Assembly (NCBI RefSeq): GCF_028368935.1
Contig: NZ_JAQNDK010000004.1
Span: 620,001-684,000 of the forward strand
Direction of reading: 5' to 3'
Length of the DNA: 64,000 nt
Source: Sorangium aterium
GTDB taxonomy: Bacteria; Myxococcota_A; Polyangia; Polyangiales; Polyangiaceae
The position numbers were made by a program, and so were the translations under genes. The notes under the pieces are model-generated. The model did no database searches. It saw only the letters and a program-made list of their open reading frames with translations, and was not told the origin of the DNA. Below, one piece after another: positions 41,040-50,079 of the stretch. The stretch's first letter is position 1. Every line of letters starts with the position of its first letter.

Positions 41040-41374
41040 GGTGGACCTCCGGCTCTCCGAGAGCCAAGCAAGCGGACCAACCTTGATACGTTTGTCATGG
41101 GGGTGATGTCAAGACCCCCTCGGCGCGCGCAGAGCGCTCGATAAGGATGTTCTGTCAGCCCAGGGCAGTTCCCGCAGTTGGGTCGTGAGAGCAGCGTGGA
41201 CTCAATGACCACAAGCGCGGGCGCCGTGCTTTTTCTCGATGAATTTGAAATTTCGCCATGCACGAGGGCGCGGAGCTGTAGACAGGCCACGCCTGGTCGC
41301 CCGGCTCGGGCGCTCCGCTCTCGGGAGCACCGGTGTACGACCCGAGCGAATCGCCCCGGAGGTTCGCTTGTCGG
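41040..41374. other. 335-bp intergenic region
   Basis: It holds the promoter candidate for the Cip1-like gene (41082-41111). In 41112-41374 I see nothing. Confidence 0.5.
41082..41111 (-). promoter_or_regulatory. Candidate sigma70-type promoter for the Cip1-like gene
   Basis: On the minus strand TTGACA (41111-41106), an 18-bp spacer and TATCAA (41087-41082) lie 43 bp before the start codon. Confidence 0.5.
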
Positions 41375-42676
41375 TCAAGCCTTCAAGAACGCGTCGCAGT
41401 CTCCGCCGTACCCCTCGCCGACGCTGCTCACCGGGACGTCCATCGCGTGGCAGAGCGTGGCGAGCAGCTTGTTGTGCGGCATGCTCCCCAGCTTGACCTT
41501 CCGCCCGGTCTTGAAGAACCCCCCGCAGCTCCCGACGAGCAGGAACGGGATGTTGTCTACGGCGTGGTAGTTCCCCTCGTTCATGTCGTTGGCGACGACG
41601 ACGACGCTGTTGTCGAGCGCGCTCCCGTCCCCCTCGGAGGAGTCGGCGAGCTGCGCCACGAGCGTGGCGACCTGCTCGTAGAACCACCGATCGATCGCCG
41701 TCTTCTGGGTCGCGTTGTTCGCGCCCTCGTGGGCGATGGCGTGGTAGTCGGGGCTGCCGATGCCGAGCCACGGGAACGTGAGGCTGTTGCCCCCGCCGTC
41801 GTCGATGAGATCGAGGGTGACCGTCCGGGCCAGGTCGCACTTCACGGCTGCCGCGGCCAGCTTCATCATCAGGTCGACGTGCTTCGGATAGTCGTTGATG
41901 TTATTGTAGTTGATCCCCCCCTCGCCGATCGCGGGCGGCGTGCACGCGCGCTGCGAGGCCGCCGCCTCGAGGTCCAGCTCCAGCGCGCGGATCGAGTCCA
42001 GGTGCGCCTGCACCTTCAGCCGGTCCTCCGTCCCGAGGCGCTGGCCGAAGCGCTCGAGGTCGGTCCCCACCAGATCGAGGACGCTCTGCCTGCGCTTGCG
42101 CAGCTTGTCGATCTGGGCTGCCGGCAGGCTCGCCCCTCCGAAGAGCCTGTTGAAGAGGCGGTAGGGATCCGTCTCGGCGTTGTTCTTCTGATTCCGCCCC
42201 GCCCAGCTCGTCGAGAAGCCATAGGGGCGGCAGCCGAGGTTGAGCTGCGGCGAACTCACCCCCTTGCTCCTGAGATCGTCTCCGATGATCTGATCGATCG
42301 ACGGCGCGACGCCGTCGCTGACCCCGGGGGCGGGGCTCACGCCGGTGAAGAGCGCGCCATAGCTGAAGTGCCCGTCGTACGTCCGGTTCGCGTCCAGCAT
42401 CACCTTCAGGTCGACCCCCTGGGGGATCAGCACCTTGGACTTCCAGCTCTCGAGCGGCTCCAGGATGGTCGGGAGGCGCGCCGCGTTCAGGTCGTCGTTG
42501 CCCGGCAGCCAGTTCTGCTGGAAGATGCCGTTGGTCCAGGTCACAGCGATCATGCGCTTCGGGAACGCGCTCGGCGCCGCCGTGGCCGCGCGCTCGGCGT
42601 GCAGCAGCGGCAGCATGGCCGCCCCCACGCCCAGCGCCTGGAGCAGTGCTCGTCGTGAGAATCGCGCCTGGTTCAT
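41375..42676 (-). CDS. DUF1552 family exported protein
   Basis: 433 residues. The N-terminus MNQARFSRRALLQALGVGAA has a twin-arginine-like SRRALL motif and a hydrophobic core, so export by Tat is likely. The body matches DUF1552: KRMIAVTWTNGIFQQNWLPG, GHFSYGALFTG, PSIDQIIGDDL, then RTVTLDLIDDGG and VVVVANDMNEGNYHAVDNIP near the end. DUF1552 proteins resemble the sulfatase/DUF1501 fold and always travel with DUF1592 partners; their biochemical role is not established. Its ATG overlaps the stop of the DUF1592 gene by 4 bp. Confidence 0.85.
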   Translation of the reverse strand: MNQARFSRRALLQALGVGAAMLPLLHAERAATAAPSAFPKRMIAVTWTNGIFQQNWLPGNDDLNAARLPTILEPLESWKSKVLIPQGVDLKVMLDANRTYDGHFSYGALFTGVSPAPGVSDGVAPSIDQIIGDDLRSKGVSSPQLNLGCRPYGFSTSWAGRNQKNNAETDPYRLFNRLFGGASLPAAQIDKLRKRRQSVLDLVGTDLERFGQRLGTEDRLKVQAHLDSIRALELDLEAAASQRACTPPAIGEGGINYNNINDYPKHVDLMMKLAAAAVKCDLARTVTLDLIDDGGGNSLTFPWLGIGSPDYHAIAHEGANNATQKTAIDRWFYEQVATLVAQLADSSEGDGSALDNSVVVVANDMNEGNYHAVDNIPFLLVGSCGGFFKTGRKVKLGSMPHNKLLATLCHAMDVPVSSVGEGYGGDCDAFLKA

Positions 42677-44388
42677 TGCAGCACCTCTCCTTCCATGATC
42701 GCTCGGAAGCGGAACGTACGTGAGCTCACCAGCGCCACCATCAGCTCGCGGATGTCCTGATCAGCGCCCTCGAAGGCATCCACCACCGACTCGAACGAGG
42801 CCTTGTCGTCCCCCGTCTCGCCTCGACCGAGCGCATAGCGCAGCCATTGCTTGGCGAAGCAGCTGTGGACCGTCTCGCTCGAGGCGAGCACCTGGCTGAG
42901 CCCGCGCGCGTCGGCCACGGCGTGGACCTGGCCGTCCAGCTCGACGGTGCTCGTCGCGTCGACCGGCTCTCCGTTGTCCATGGTCCGGAAGCGTCCGATG
43001 CCGTCGTAGTTCTCGAACGGGAAGCCGAGCGGATCCAGGCGCGCATGGCAGCCCTTCGCGCACGCCAGCTGGGAGTGCTCCGCGAAGCGCTCTCGCGTGG
43101 TACCTCCCTCATCTGGCTTCTTCGGCTCCGGGATGTCGTTCGGCGGCGGCGGGAGCGTCTGACACAGGATCTGGTTAAGGATGGCTTTCCCTCGCCTGAC
43201 CGGGTGCGAGCCGTCGGCCGCGCCGGTCACGGTCAGGAACGCAGGCGAGGTCAAGATGCCTGACCGCTGGGCCGGGTCGAGCGACACGGGCTGCATCTCC
43301 TCGCCCTTCGGCCCGCTCACTCCATAAACCGCGGCGAGCGGCTCGTTCGCGAACGAGCTCGTCCCGGTCAGCACCTCCTCGAAGCGCCCGGTGCCATCAA
43401 GGACGACCCCGGCGACGAAGCGCCGCACCTCCTCCGACATCGCCCGCTTCAGCGCATCGTCGAACTCGGGGTAGACGTCGGCGTCCTTCGGCTTGCGAGC
43501 GGCCGCCGAGAGGTCGAGCCAGTCCTCGAAGAAGTCGGCCACGGCGTCGCGCGATCTCGGATCGCCTAGCATCCGGCGCGCCTCTCGGGCCACGTCCTCC
43601 GTGCTCGCCAGCCGATCCGCGGCCGCGGCGTCGAACAGCGCCTGGTCAGGCATCGTCCCCCAGAGGAAGTACGAGAGGCGGCTGGCGAGCGCATAGCCGT
43701 CCAGCTTCACCGTCTTCCCCTCGACGATCGCTGGCTCCTGTCCGTTCTCCCAGTGGTACAGGAACCCCCGCGACTGCAGCATCGCCTCGACGAGGAGGAT
43801 GATCGCGCCGTTGAAGTCGAGCTCGATCTCCGTTCGCCCGGTCTGATAGAGGCGCATCAGCCCGTCCACCTCGTCGGCGGAGAGGGGGCGCCGGTACGCC
43901 TTCAGGCCGAACTCCGTCACGAACTGCCGGGCACATGCTTCTTCTCCGGCGCTTTGCGCGTCGCACGGCACGAGCGCGCTCAGGCGTGATGCCGCGTTCG
44001 CGGCGAGCTTCTCGGCTGCGTCGCGGAACAGCTCGGCGTTCAGCTTGTCGACCGGGCCGGGCAGATGGTAGCCGAGGACCGGATCGTCATTCTCCATGGG
44101 CACATCGTTGAGGTGCAGCGTGGTGTCTCCGAGCAGATCCCGGACGGTGTTGAGGTACTCGCGCCCGCTGAGCCGGCGGAGCACCTTGACGCCCGCCGAG
44201 GTGGGATCCGCCGGGGTCCCGTCGAAGCTCGGGTCAGGAGCCACGGAGCCGCCAGGCCGCTCCTCGGCGTCGCCCGGGCCGCCAGGCCGCTCCTCGGCGT
44301 CGCCCGGGCCGCCGAGCACCCCGGTGCATGAGGCGGCTGCGAGCGCGCAAAGGACGAGCCCTGCGCAAGTCCGCAAGATAAGTCTCAT
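42673..44388 (-). CDS. DUF1592-type multi-domain lipoprotein (DUF1587/1592/1588/1585)
   Basis: 571 residues. A lipoprotein signal ends ALAAASC. Motifs in order: LRRLSGREYLNTVRDLLGD (DUF1587), AYRRPLSADEVDGLMRLY (DUF1595), ALASRLSYFLWGTMPD (DUF1592), RRGKAILNQILCQTLPPPP (DUF1588) with the CAKGCHARLDPLGFPFENYD segment, and LRYALGRGETG near the end (DUF1585). CAKGCH is a CxxCH heme-type motif, and CQTLPPPP is conserved in the family. The ATG at 44388 was chosen because GAGGAG lies 9 bp upstream; another ATG (44397) touches that site directly. The protein is the operon partner of the DUF1552 gene and is probably anchored outside. Confidence 0.85.
   Translation of the reverse strand: MRLILRTCAGLVLCALAAASCTGVLGGPGDAEERPGGPGDAEERPGGSVAPDPSFDGTPADPTSAGVKVLRRLSGREYLNTVRDLLGDTTLHLNDVPMENDDPVLGYHLPGPVDKLNAELFRDAAEKLAANAASRLSALVPCDAQSAGEEACARQFVTEFGLKAYRRPLSADEVDGLMRLYQTGRTEIELDFNGAIILLVEAMLQSRGFLYHWENGQEPAIVEGKTVKLDGYALASRLSYFLWGTMPDQALFDAAAADRLASTEDVAREARRMLGDPRSRDAVADFFEDWLDLSAAARKPKDADVYPEFDDALKRAMSEEVRRFVAGVVLDGTGRFEEVLTGTSSFANEPLAAVYGVSGPKGEEMQPVSLDPAQRSGILTSPAFLTVTGAADGSHPVRRGKAILNQILCQTLPPPPNDIPEPKKPDEGGTTRERFAEHSQLACAKGCHARLDPLGFPFENYDGIGRFRTMDNGEPVDATSTVELDGQVHAVADARGLSQVLASSETVHSCFAKQWLRYALGRGETGDDKASFESVVDAFEGADQDIRELMVALVSSRTFRFRAIMEGEVLQ
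44251..44310. repeat. 30-bp exact tandem duplication inside the DUF1592 gene
   Basis: 44251-44280 and 44281-44310 are identical and encode GGPGDAEERP twice, just after the lipidation Cys. Confidence 0.95.
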
Positions 44389-44811
44389 CGTGTTCATCTC
44401 CTCGTGTCGTGTGAACGCATCCGCTCCGCGAACGCACCCCTGCAACGACGCGGGCGCCTCGAGAGAGAAAGACGCAGGTTCGACGTCTCGCGACGGCAGC
44501 GTCGCGGAGATGGTCAGGCGACCAGCAGGTCGGCCGTCGCAGGGAGCATCTGGCAGTAGCGGCTCGCCCCCGAAGCGGCTCACCCTCCAGTCGATTCGCA
44601 CTCCATGACAAATTTCTGGTCAAACGCGCGCTGCGAGGCGACGCAGGAAGATCGGATATGCTGCAGCGCAGCACGCTGCGCCGCGTCACCGCCGGGTGCC
44701 TCAGGACACCGAAGCTCGGAACCGGGGATTGGCCGGGATCGGGACAGGACCGGCGGGCCCGCCGTGCCCCTCGGCGCCGCTTCTCTGTCCTGCTACGGAG
44801 AGGGCCTGACC
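44389..44811. other. 0.42-kb region between divergent genes
   Basis: It separates the minus-strand DUF1592/DUF1552 operon from the plus-strand LamG-like gene. I see no clear promoter or structure in it. Confidence 0.4.
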
Positions 44812-45636
44812 ATGAAGCGGTCGAACACGCTGCCCCCGCACCGGGTTACCACCGCGATGCCGGCTTCTGCCGCGAGGCCCCCCGGCCGCGCGGCGCCCCG
44901 CCGCCTGGCTGCCCTCGCGCTGCTGGGGCTCGCGGCCTGCGAGGCAGGGCCGCTCGACGCCATCGAGCTGGCCCCCACGACGCTGACCCAGGGCATGGTC
45001 GCGCACTGGACGTTCGACGAGGGAGAGGGCACGGTCGTGCGCGATTCCTCTGGCAACATGCGCGACGGAGCGCTGACCGGAGGAACGTGGGTGCAAGACG
45101 GTCGGTTCGGCAAGGCGATGCACCTCGGCGAGGGCGAGTTCATGGCGGTCGACAGCTTCCCGAACGCCACCGCGAGCTGGAGCGTCTCGGCGTGGGTGCG
45201 CCTGACGAGCGACGAGCCCGCGCCCGAGGTCCTGGCGACCGTGGTCAGCACGGAGGACACCGGCGGATGGGAGATCAACATCGACTACGCGCAGTCGCCG
45301 CCGGGCATGCACTTCGGGTTCTGGAAAGGGCCGGAGAACGGCGATTATCAATTCCTCATCTGCTTCTGCATGGAGCCTCGCCGGTGGACGCACGCCGCCG
45401 CGGTCGTCGACGGCGAGGCGCTCACCATGTCCCTCTACCTCGACGGGCGGCTCGACCAGGCGGCGCCGATCGACGTGACGATAGCGCCCGGCTCCAACAC
45501 CCTTTATGTCGGTCGATGGGTGGGCGCGGGTCGGTTCCTCTTTGCGGACGTCGATGACATCGTCATCTACAGCCGGGCGCTCGCCCCGGCAGAGGTCGCC
45601 GAGCTCTCGCAGCGCTCTCCGCCGGATCCCCGATGA
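44812..45636 (+). CDS. LamG/concanavalin-like domain lipoprotein
   Basis: 274 residues. A basic N-terminus and hydrophobic stretch end at LALLGLAAC (lipobox, Cys at about 43). The rest is a LamG-type jelly roll: MVAHWTFDEGEGTVVRDSSG, MRDGALTGG, FGKAMHLGEGEFMAVD, SWSVSAWVRL, TMSLYLDGRLD and FADVDDIVIYSRALAPAEV, all classic LamG markers. It probably binds carbohydrate at the cell surface. GGAGAGGGCC precedes ATG 44812. It is divergent from the DUF1592 operon. Confidence 0.85.
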   Translation: MKRSNTLPPHRVTTAMPASAARPPGRAAPRRLAALALLGLAACEAGPLDAIELAPTTLTQGMVAHWTFDEGEGTVVRDSSGNMRDGALTGGTWVQDGRFGKAMHLGEGEFMAVDSFPNATASWSVSAWVRLTSDEPAPEVLATVVSTEDTGGWEINIDYAQSPPGMHFGFWKGPENGDYQFLICFCMEPRRWTHAAAVVDGEALTMSLYLDGRLDQAAPIDVTIAPGSNTLYVGRWVGAGRFLFADVDDIVIYSRALAPAEVAELSQRSPPDPR

Positions 45637-46341
45637 GCAGGCTCGCCTGCGGCGCTCCTCTCCTCACGGATAGATGTCGAGCCCCCGCACGAGCTCGATC
45701 TCGGCGCCCAGACCGGCGTCCGCCGAGAACGCCCACCGGGCGCTGTGGACACCCCGGTACGGCCACGCCGCCTCGCCGTCGACCGACACGTGCAGCGCCC
45801 CCGCGCCGGCCGAGAGCATCGGGCGAACGCGCAGTTCGGGCTCGCGAGGAGCGCGCCCCCCAGCTCGACCCCCGGGCCCGACCGGCGAGCCTTGATCCTG
45901 GGAAGCCGGTACGTGACCGAGGGCATCGTCCACATCGCGTTCACCTCGCGCCGCGGCTTACCGCCCGCGGTCCGGGCGCCGATCGAGCACCTCGCGAGCC
46001 ACATCCATGACGACGTGATGAAGCGAACCACGGTCTTCGCTCGACAGATGCCTCAGAAGGTGGGCATCACGTGGCCCGGCACGCCCGAGATCCCCGAGGA
46101 GCCTGCATAACGTGCCAATCCCTTTTCAGCGGCAACTCATCTCCCCAAATGAAGGCGCGAGCTCCCACCGAATCAACCCACCTCGACGCAGCGCGGCCGC
46201 GGCGGCGGTAGCGTAAGCGGGAACGGGCGCGGGAATGCTTGGGCCCTGAAAACATCGGGGCTCTGCGTGTGGCTGCGTCTTGCCTGCCGGCCTTGAAAAC
46301 CAATTGACGCACGACAAGCTCGGGAGTACGGCAACCCCACC
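45637..46341. other. 0.7-kb region without an intact gene
   Basis: It contains one likely broken gene on the minus strand (about 45664-45990). A plus-strand frame ending at 46110 (VHIAFTSRRGLPPAVRAP, then HIHDDVMKRTTVFARQ) has no start and no family I recognise. 46111-46341 shows nothing beyond a weak TTGACG near 46303. Confidence 0.4.
45664..45990 (-). pseudogene. Frameshifted fragment, possibly of an outer-membrane beta-barrel protein
   Basis: Two minus-strand frames join to give GPGVELGGALLASP and ELRVRPMLSAGAGALHVSVD, GEAAWPYRGVHSARWAFSAD, AGLGAEIELVRGLDIYP. The alternating polar/hydrophobic strands look like a beta-barrel. The family is not identified. Confidence 0.3.
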
Positions 46342-46620
46342 ATGCCGTCTGTCCACCTGACGCGCCATCTCTACACCTTCTTCCCGCACCTCGAAGGCCA
46401 ACACCTCGTCGTCGAGGCGTCGACAGCAGGTGAGGTCGTGGCGGCCCTGGAGAGGCTCGCGCCCGGCATCGGCTTCTACATCTGCGACGAGCGCGGCCGC
46501 TTGCGGACGCACGTCAACATCTTCGTCGGCAAGCAGATGATCCGCGACCGTAAGGGACTCACCGACGCGGTCGCTGCCGACGACGAGGTCCACATTCTGC
46601 AAGCGTTGAGCGGAGGGTAA
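46342..46620 (+). CDS. MoaD/ThiS-like sulfur-carrier family protein
   Basis: 92 residues with a beta-grasp layout, ending in LQALSGG, so the C-terminal Gly-Gly used for adenylation and thiocarboxylation is present. Inner motifs HLVVEASTAGEVVAALERL and LRTHVNIFVGKQMIRD and DDEVHILQAL match MoaD/ThiS-like proteins. It stops 1 bp before the BNR-propeller gene and is surely co-transcribed with it. No molybdopterin or thiamine synthesis genes are nearby, so it probably serves another process together with its partner. Confidence 0.8.
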   Translation: MPSVHLTRHLYTFFPHLEGQHLVVEASTAGEVVAALERLAPGIGFYICDERGRLRTHVNIFVGKQMIRDRKGLTDAVAADDEVHILQALSGG

Positions 46621-46621
46621 A

Positions 46622-47797
46622 ATGGCAAGCCGTATTCTGGTAGGCACGCGAAAAGGCACGTTCATCGTCGAAAAGCAGAACGACTCGTGGAAGCCGCGCC
46701 TCGCGGGCCACGCCGGCGGCGGCGTCAACTATGTCGCGCGCGATCCCTACACGGGCAAGCTCTGGGCGCTGCTCGGCTTCGGCCATTGGGGAGCCAAGCT
46801 GTCCGTCTCGACGGATGAGGGCGAGACCTGGAATGACAACCCCGCCCAGATCAAATATCCCGAGGGCGCTCGCTACATCGGCCAGGACATGTACGAAGAC
46901 GCCGGCAGCGAGTTCGGCGTCGGCATGAAGATCGTCACGCGCCCGGCCACGATACAGAAGCTCTGGATCATCGGCTTCGGCCCGGGTGGCGCGGTCTACG
47001 TGGGCACCATTCCGGGTGGCTTGTTCGTCAGCCGCGACGGCGGCGGCTCCTTCGAGCTCAACCGGCCGCTCTGGAACCACGAATCACGCGGCGGCGACCT
47101 GTTCACAGGCGAGGGCAAAGGCGAGACGAAATGGTTTGGCACACCGGCCTCCGAGGGGGGCGAGTTCGCCCCGGGCATTCACTCCATCGTGGTGGACCCG
47201 CGTAACCCGAAGCGAATCCTCGTCGCCGTGTCCACGGCGGGCGTCATCGAAACAGCGGACGGTGGAGAGACCTGGCAACCGCGCAACAGCGGCATGCGGC
47301 TCGATCACACGCCCGAGCCAGACGCCGAGTGGGGCCACGATACGCATTACATCGAGCAATGCGAGGGCGATCCCGACCATATCTGGCAGCAGAATCACGT
47401 TGGGATCTACTACAGCAGTGACGGCGCAAAGAGCTGGCGCAAGGTGAGCCGTCCAGAGCAAGGCGTGCATTTCGGCTTTCCCATTACAGCGGACGCGAGG
47501 GACGGACGCACGGCGTGGGTCGTCCCCGGCAAGTCGGACATGCAGCGAATCACCGTCGACGGCGCGCTCTTCGTGGCTCGCACGAAGGACGGCGGTGAGA
47601 CCTGGGAGCAGCTCCGCCGGGGTTTGCCCCAGGAGCAAGCCTACGACGTCATCTACCGCCACGCGCTCGCCAACAAGGACGGCGCTGTGGCATTCGGCAC
47701 CACCACGGGCAATCTCTACGTGAGCGATGACGGCGGAGAGGGTTGGACGACCGTCGCCAATAACCTGCCGCCGATCTATTCAGTACGCATGGCGTGA
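46622..47797 (+). CDS. BNR/Asp-box beta-propeller protein (exo-sialidase-like fold)
   Basis: 391 residues. It begins SRILVGTRKGTFIVEKQNDS and carries several Asp-box/BNR signatures: STDEGETWNDN, SRDGGGSF, TADGGETWQPRNSG, SSDGAKSWRKV, TKDGGETWEQL and SDDGGEGWTTV. No signal peptide is present, so it is cytoplasmic. True sialidase residues (the Arg triad) cannot be identified from this, so the fold is known but not the activity. It begins 1 bp after the MoaD-like gene, which makes it a two-gene unit. Confidence 0.8.
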   Translation: MASRILVGTRKGTFIVEKQNDSWKPRLAGHAGGGVNYVARDPYTGKLWALLGFGHWGAKLSVSTDEGETWNDNPAQIKYPEGARYIGQDMYEDAGSEFGVGMKIVTRPATIQKLWIIGFGPGGAVYVGTIPGGLFVSRDGGGSFELNRPLWNHESRGGDLFTGEGKGETKWFGTPASEGGEFAPGIHSIVVDPRNPKRILVAVSTAGVIETADGGETWQPRNSGMRLDHTPEPDAEWGHDTHYIEQCEGDPDHIWQQNHVGIYYSSDGAKSWRKVSRPEQGVHFGFPITADARDGRTAWVVPGKSDMQRITVDGALFVARTKDGGETWEQLRRGLPQEQAYDVIYRHALANKDGAVAFGTTTGNLYVSDDGGEGWTTVANNLPPIYSVRMA

Positions 47798-47843
47798 TAG
47801 GTCGGTTGGCCGGGATAATCGGTATACAAATCAGGATCGCGGC

Positions 47844-47861
47844 GGCTCGTTCAACCGAGCC
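47844..47861. terminator. Stem-loop downstream of the M13 peptidase
   Basis: GGCTCG / CGAGCC with a 6-base loop, between the convergent BNR and M13 genes. A near-identical copy occurs at 30084-30101. Confidence 0.5.
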
Positions 47862-47873
47862 TGCCGCGCGCGG

Positions 47874-49988
47874 CTACCAGACAGCGCACGTCTTGGTCGG
47901 CCGCATCGGCGTGCCCGGCGCGCACTTGAAGGCGTCGCCGAACTCCGGGAGGTTCGCGAGCGGCCCGTTCACGCGGAACCGCGGCGGGGAGTGCGGGTTC
48001 ACCTGGACCATCAGCCGGAGCGCCTCGTCGCGCAGCTTGCCGCACCAGGACTGCCCGTGCGCCAGGAAGAACTGCTGATCTTCCGTGAAGCCGCTCGCGA
48101 CCGTCTGCTCCGCCGCGCCCTTGCGCATCGCGCGGTACGCCATGAAGGCGAGCTTCACGCCGCCGAGATCCGCGATGTTCTCGCCCAGCGTCAGCTTGCC
48201 GTTCAGCTTCAGCCCCGGCAGCGCCTCGAAGGCCGAGTACTGCGCCTCGACGCAGGCGGTCTTCTCCCTGAACGCCACCCCCACCTCCTTCGACCACCAG
48301 TCCTCCAGGTTGCCCTTCTGGTCGAACTGGGAGCCCTCGTCGTCGAACCCGTGCGTGAGCTCGTGCCCGACCACCATGCCGATGCCGCCGAGGTTCACCG
48401 CCGCGGCCGAGCTCACGCTGTAGAACGGCGGCTGCAGGATGCCGGCCGGGAAGACCATGTGGTTGCGCTGCGGGTCGTAATAGGCGTTCACGGTCGGCGG
48501 GCTCATCTGCCACTCGTCGCGATCGAGCGGCTTGTCGATCTTCCCGAGGTCCCACTGCGTGTGGAAGGCGCGCGCGGCGAGCGCGTTCTTCGCGTACGAT
48601 CTCGGATCGACCTCGAAATCGTAGGTCCTCCACTTGTCGGGATAGCCGATGAGGTACGCCATCGCGGAGAGCTTGGCGAGCGCGCGCTGCCGCGTGCCCT
48701 CATCCATCCAGTCGAGCGCCCGGACGTTGCGCGCGAACGCGTCGCTGATCTGGTGCACCATCGCCTCGGCCGCAGGCTTGCTGGCGCCGGGGAAGCTCGT
48801 CTTGACGAACGGCTGCGCGAGCAGCTCGCCGAGCGCGTTGTCGGTCGCGTCCACGCAGCGCTTCCAGCGCGGCCGCACCTCCTTCTGCCCGGTGAGCGCG
48901 GCCTGCAGCGTGAAGCTCTCGTCGACGAACGCCTTGGGCAGCGCGGGCGCCATGGAGCGCACGATGTGCCACGAAAGGTAGCTCTGCCACGCGGCGGGCT
49001 TCACCGACGTGAGCAGCCGGGAGAGCCCCTCGAAGAACCGGACGGAGGTCACGTTGACCTCCTTGACGTCCTGGAGGCCGAGCCCCTGGAAATACGCGTC
49101 CCACGAGAACGCCGGCGCGGCCTTCGCGAGCGCCGCCCGGTCGAGCTTGTTGTAGAGGCCCGTCGGGTCCCGCCGCTCGACCCGCGTCTTCGAGATCTTC
49201 GCGAGCTCTGTCTCGATCTGCATCACGTCGAGCGCCGCCGCCTTCGCCGCCGCCTCCTGCGCGCCGGCGAGCCGCATCATCCGCGCGACGTGCTCCTCGT
49301 AGGTCTTGCGGAGCGCCTTCGATTTGTCGTCCTCGCCCAGGTAGTAGTCGCGGTCTGGCAGGCCGAGCCCGTTCTGGTCGAGCTGCGCGATGACGCGCGT
49401 CGCGTCCTTCATGTCCTGCGCGGATTCGATGTCGAACAGCGCCCAGATGCGGCGGCGGTGGAGCTCGGTGACGAGCGCCCCGAGGCCCTTCGGGTCGCGC
49501 ACCCGCCGCGCCTTCGCGAGCAGGTCTGCGATGGGCTTCGCGCCGGCGGCCTCGACCGCGGGCTCGTCCATGCACGCGCCGTAGTAGGCGCCTATCTTCT
49601 TGGTCACCGGATCCCGGTCGCCGGCGCTCGCGGCGTCCTCGAGGATGCGCCGGAGCTCTGCCTCGTTGCGCTTCTCGATCTCGTTGAAGCTCCGCATCCA
49701 GGAGGCCTCGTCCCCCGGGATCTCGGTCTTCGCGAGCCATCCGCCGCACGCGAACTGATAGAAGTCCTCGCAGGGGTTCGCCGATCGGTCGAGCGCGGCC
49801 TCGTCGAGCCCGACGCTCTCGAGCTTCGTCTCGACGACGGGGAGGCCCTGCGGCGCCGGCGGCATCAGCGCCTTCACGGTGGGGGGCGGGGGCGCCGGCG
49901 GCGGGCTCGCGGCGGGTCCGCAGGCCGCCAGCGCGGAGAGGGCCACGGTGAGCGCGAGGGGAGCGGCAGGCTGTCGGTGCGTGCGCAT
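47874..49988 (-). CDS. M13 family zinc metallopeptidase lipoprotein (neprilysin/PepO-like)
   Basis: 704 residues. The N-terminal signal ends LSALAACG (lipobox) and a Pro-rich linker follows. The M13 signatures are all present: CEDFYQFACGGWL near the start, VNAYYDP, VVGHELTHGFDDEGSQFD (HExxH zinc site), LTLGENIADLGG (third ligand Glu and Asp), and the C-terminal CAVW. It is an outer-membrane or periplasmic endopeptidase acting on peptides. ATG 49988 was chosen over an in-frame GTG at 50003, as it gives a standard signal peptide; neither has a strong ribosome site. A fragment of a paralog lies at 30114-30165. Confidence 0.95.
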   Translation of the reverse strand: MRTHRQPAAPLALTVALSALAACGPAASPPPAPPPPTVKALMPPAPQGLPVVETKLESVGLDEAALDRSANPCEDFYQFACGGWLAKTEIPGDEASWMRSFNEIEKRNEAELRRILEDAASAGDRDPVTKKIGAYYGACMDEPAVEAAGAKPIADLLAKARRVRDPKGLGALVTELHRRRIWALFDIESAQDMKDATRVIAQLDQNGLGLPDRDYYLGEDDKSKALRKTYEEHVARMMRLAGAQEAAAKAAALDVMQIETELAKISKTRVERRDPTGLYNKLDRAALAKAAPAFSWDAYFQGLGLQDVKEVNVTSVRFFEGLSRLLTSVKPAAWQSYLSWHIVRSMAPALPKAFVDESFTLQAALTGQKEVRPRWKRCVDATDNALGELLAQPFVKTSFPGASKPAAEAMVHQISDAFARNVRALDWMDEGTRQRALAKLSAMAYLIGYPDKWRTYDFEVDPRSYAKNALAARAFHTQWDLGKIDKPLDRDEWQMSPPTVNAYYDPQRNHMVFPAGILQPPFYSVSSAAAVNLGGIGMVVGHELTHGFDDEGSQFDQKGNLEDWWSKEVGVAFREKTACVEAQYSAFEALPGLKLNGKLTLGENIADLGGVKLAFMAYRAMRKGAAEQTVASGFTEDQQFFLAHGQSWCGKLRDEALRLMVQVNPHSPPRFRVNGPLANLPEFGDAFKCAPGTPMRPTKTCAVW

Positions 49989-50079
49989 ACAGCGCTCTAC
50001 CACAGACCCGCCGGGCGCGGACCGGCCGCAGCGGGATCCCGCGCGGTCTCGCCCGCATCCGCCCGGAGCGGGGCCGGCC

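Noticed and set aside
45745-46110. Plus-strand ORF ending GTPEIPEEPA
   Set aside because: It has no start, no ribosome site and no recognisable family; it is described only as part of the gene-poor region.
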